A stretch of DNA of 64,000 bases from Mesostigma viride (Eukaryota > Streptophyta > Mesostigmatophyceae > Mesostigmatales > Mesostigmataceae): contig RPFO01000072.1 of NCBI GenBank assembly GCA_009746045.1, forward strand, positions 2,367,985 through 2,431,984, read 5' to 3'. Below the pieces are notes generated by a model, which worked only from the letters and a program-made list of their open reading frames with translations, was not told the DNA's origin and made no database searches. The position numbers and the translations under genes were made by a program. Below are positions 63,801 through 64,000 of the stretch, piece after piece. Each line of letters begins with the position of its first letter. Within the stretch, counting starts at the first letter, position 1.

Positions 63801-64000
63801 CACAGCAAGAGGCATCTTCCAGTGATTCGCCACCCCTTTGGCTGGCTGCCATGTCCCAGGCGGTCAGGTGCCCTACCGATTCGCCACTGCCACCTGCCGC
63901 ACGGGCAACTGCAGCCCTGGGGCTGCCAGCACGGGAGGAGTGGGAGCCTGATTTCGTTGACCCTTCCTTGCTAATGGTCGCCGGGAAGGGTCCCTTGAGG
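59138..64000 (-). CDS. MLO-like multi-pass membrane protein (5' end off window)
   Basis: Tentative exons: 64000-63688, 63563-63441, about 63055-62960, about 62880-62643, 62560-62313, 62169-62113, 61574-61399, 61355-61316, 60805-59138 (stop TAG). SRRHRVTTGQLQVAYTPLVI-FKQ then AVQTMTLRD matches the MLO order SxxRRH...FFRQ..SV....LTLR of the second cytoplasmic loop. PLVWLLIAFFGF and LLWLPFQMAYLIL fit MLO transmembrane segments (the latter to L-F-Q-N-A-F-Q-x-A), and SRLAFAVELIAVSC resembles the last one. MLOs are seven-helix plasma-membrane proteins linked to calmodulin and Ca2+. The match is weak overall, an extra hydrophobic helix (LLGTLGSIILLLLTLVVAAS) follows, and middle exons are uncertain. 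The tail is long, Ser/Pro/Arg-rich, with RRxS sites. Confidence 0.5.
60806..61315 (-). other. Intron before tail exon, with poly-G/C run
   Basis: Includes 24 consecutive G on the + strand at 61158-61181 (C on the sense strand). No exon is seen in it. Confidence 0.5.
61158..61181 (+). repeat. Poly-G homopolymer (24 bp)
   Basis: 24 uninterrupted G on the + strand; the length is likely imprecise in any assembly. Confidence 0.9.
61316..61355 (-). CDS. MLO-like gene, 40-nt micro-exon
   Basis: ctcacag|CCTGAT to CTCCTC|gtgggt. Its 40 nt turn the incoming phase 2 into phase 0, which matches the tail exon: LMALHYSWIPWLL. Confidence 0.4.
61399..61574 (-). CDS. MLO-like gene, two-helix exon
   Basis: cccgcag|CCCTTC to TCCTC|gtgagt, ending in phase 2. 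It encodes PFSSRLAFAVELIAVSCELG and a second helix, LGSIILLLLTLVVAAS. Confidence 0.55.
61575..62112 (-). other. Intron of MLO-like gene
   Basis: AT-balanced, with a poly-T run at 61877-61886. No coding signal on either strand. Confidence 0.5.
62113..62169 (-). CDS. MLO-like gene, TM micro-exon
   Basis: ggaacag|ATCGGC to GTCCAG|gtaagt, 19 codons: IGFFLLWLPFQMAYLILVQ. Hydrophobic frame extends further upstream (VPSWLVIWLEQ) without an obvious acceptor there. Confidence 0.4.
62313..62560 (-). CDS. MLO-like gene, loop exon
   Basis: atgcag|AATTTG acceptor. It encodes NLQRLQRASGRSSCISMGAS, a Ser/Thr-rich loop, and KLGMRIARLTRNLDERMISR. Donor AATAAG|gtgcac gives phase 2; an inner GAC|gtgcag would keep phase 0 with the following exon. 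Confidence 0.4.
62643..62880 (-). CDS. MLO-like gene, candidate TM exon
   Basis: Hydrophobic LPFFLVTLCAMLCATAGL followed by a basic stretch, RFTMVRPRRAQL, ending NLGWFQ at donor CAG|gtacat. The acceptor is not resolved; frame choice rests on hydrophobicity. Confidence 0.3.
63441..63563 (-). CDS. MLO-like gene, LTLR-type exon
   Basis: Acceptor tcag|TGCATC preceded by an (AT)n tract; 41 codons, phase 0 at both ends. It includes AVQTMTLRDMAHGVGTSVYA, and a phase-2 donor (cccag|gttggc) is an alternative that would join the next hydrophobic segment in frame. Confidence 0.45.
63688..64000 (-). CDS. MLO-like gene, loop exon (partial at window edge)
   Basis: Open to the window edge; donor CAG|gtgagc, phase 0. 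It encodes a Gly/Ser/Ala-rich stretch, CCGCLPLFARSHDLSASSRR and HRVTTGQLQVAYTPLVIFKQ. The RRH...FKQ spacing is the main support for the MLO assignment. Confidence 0.55.

Overview
The window is eukaryotic nuclear DNA. GT-AG introns interrupt GC-rich coding exons, many introns carry large simple-sequence arrays, and transposon relics lie between two genes. A green alga is the most likely source. The right-hand gene reads like a divergent MLO-family membrane protein, a family best known from plants and green algae, and the left gene has a TGTAA hexamer-like polyadenylation signal 88 nt after its stop, as chlorophytes do. The species cannot be fixed from the sequence alone.

Layout. (1) Positions 1-41843, + strand: one very large gene. 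I could chain 35 exons with consistent phase (introns only of phase 0 or 1), giving about 5,700 codons in the window. It encodes an almost continuous alpha-helical coiled coil rich in Glu, Arg, Ala, Leu and Gln, broken by a few Gly/Ser/Pro-rich linkers, a polyQ/polyH tract and two CPxC motifs. Its 5' end is at or before the window start and its stop is at 41841-41843. The introns hold private satellites: a 16-mer, ATC/TTC/TCC, GGGGGAA, GGGGAT, 24-mers, a 26-mer and a 1-kb TCGG/TTCG tetranucleotide array. (2) Positions 41844-59137: a repeat-rich intergenic block of lower GC. It contains a 210-bp direct duplication, LINE-type retrotransposon relics (a 5' endonuclease start and a 3' zf-RVT end), a TTAG array, and a 4.5-kb unit flanked by near-identical inverted repeats of about 230-250 bp, which encloses a second, smaller inverted-repeat unit and a broken ORF. 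(3) Positions 59138-64000, - strand: the 3' part of a multi-pass membrane protein with a long Ser/Pro-rich cytoplasmic-type tail, called MLO-like; its 5' end is beyond the right edge.

The most unusual observation is in the giant gene. At six or more introns, the sequence spanning the exon end and the 5' splice site is itself tandemly repeated into the intron, giving short arrays of decaying splice donors. Together with exons bounded almost everywhere by CAG|GT and AG|G(T/C), this fits intron birth or growth by tandem duplication of AGGT-containing coding DNA. The two genes show no evident functional link.
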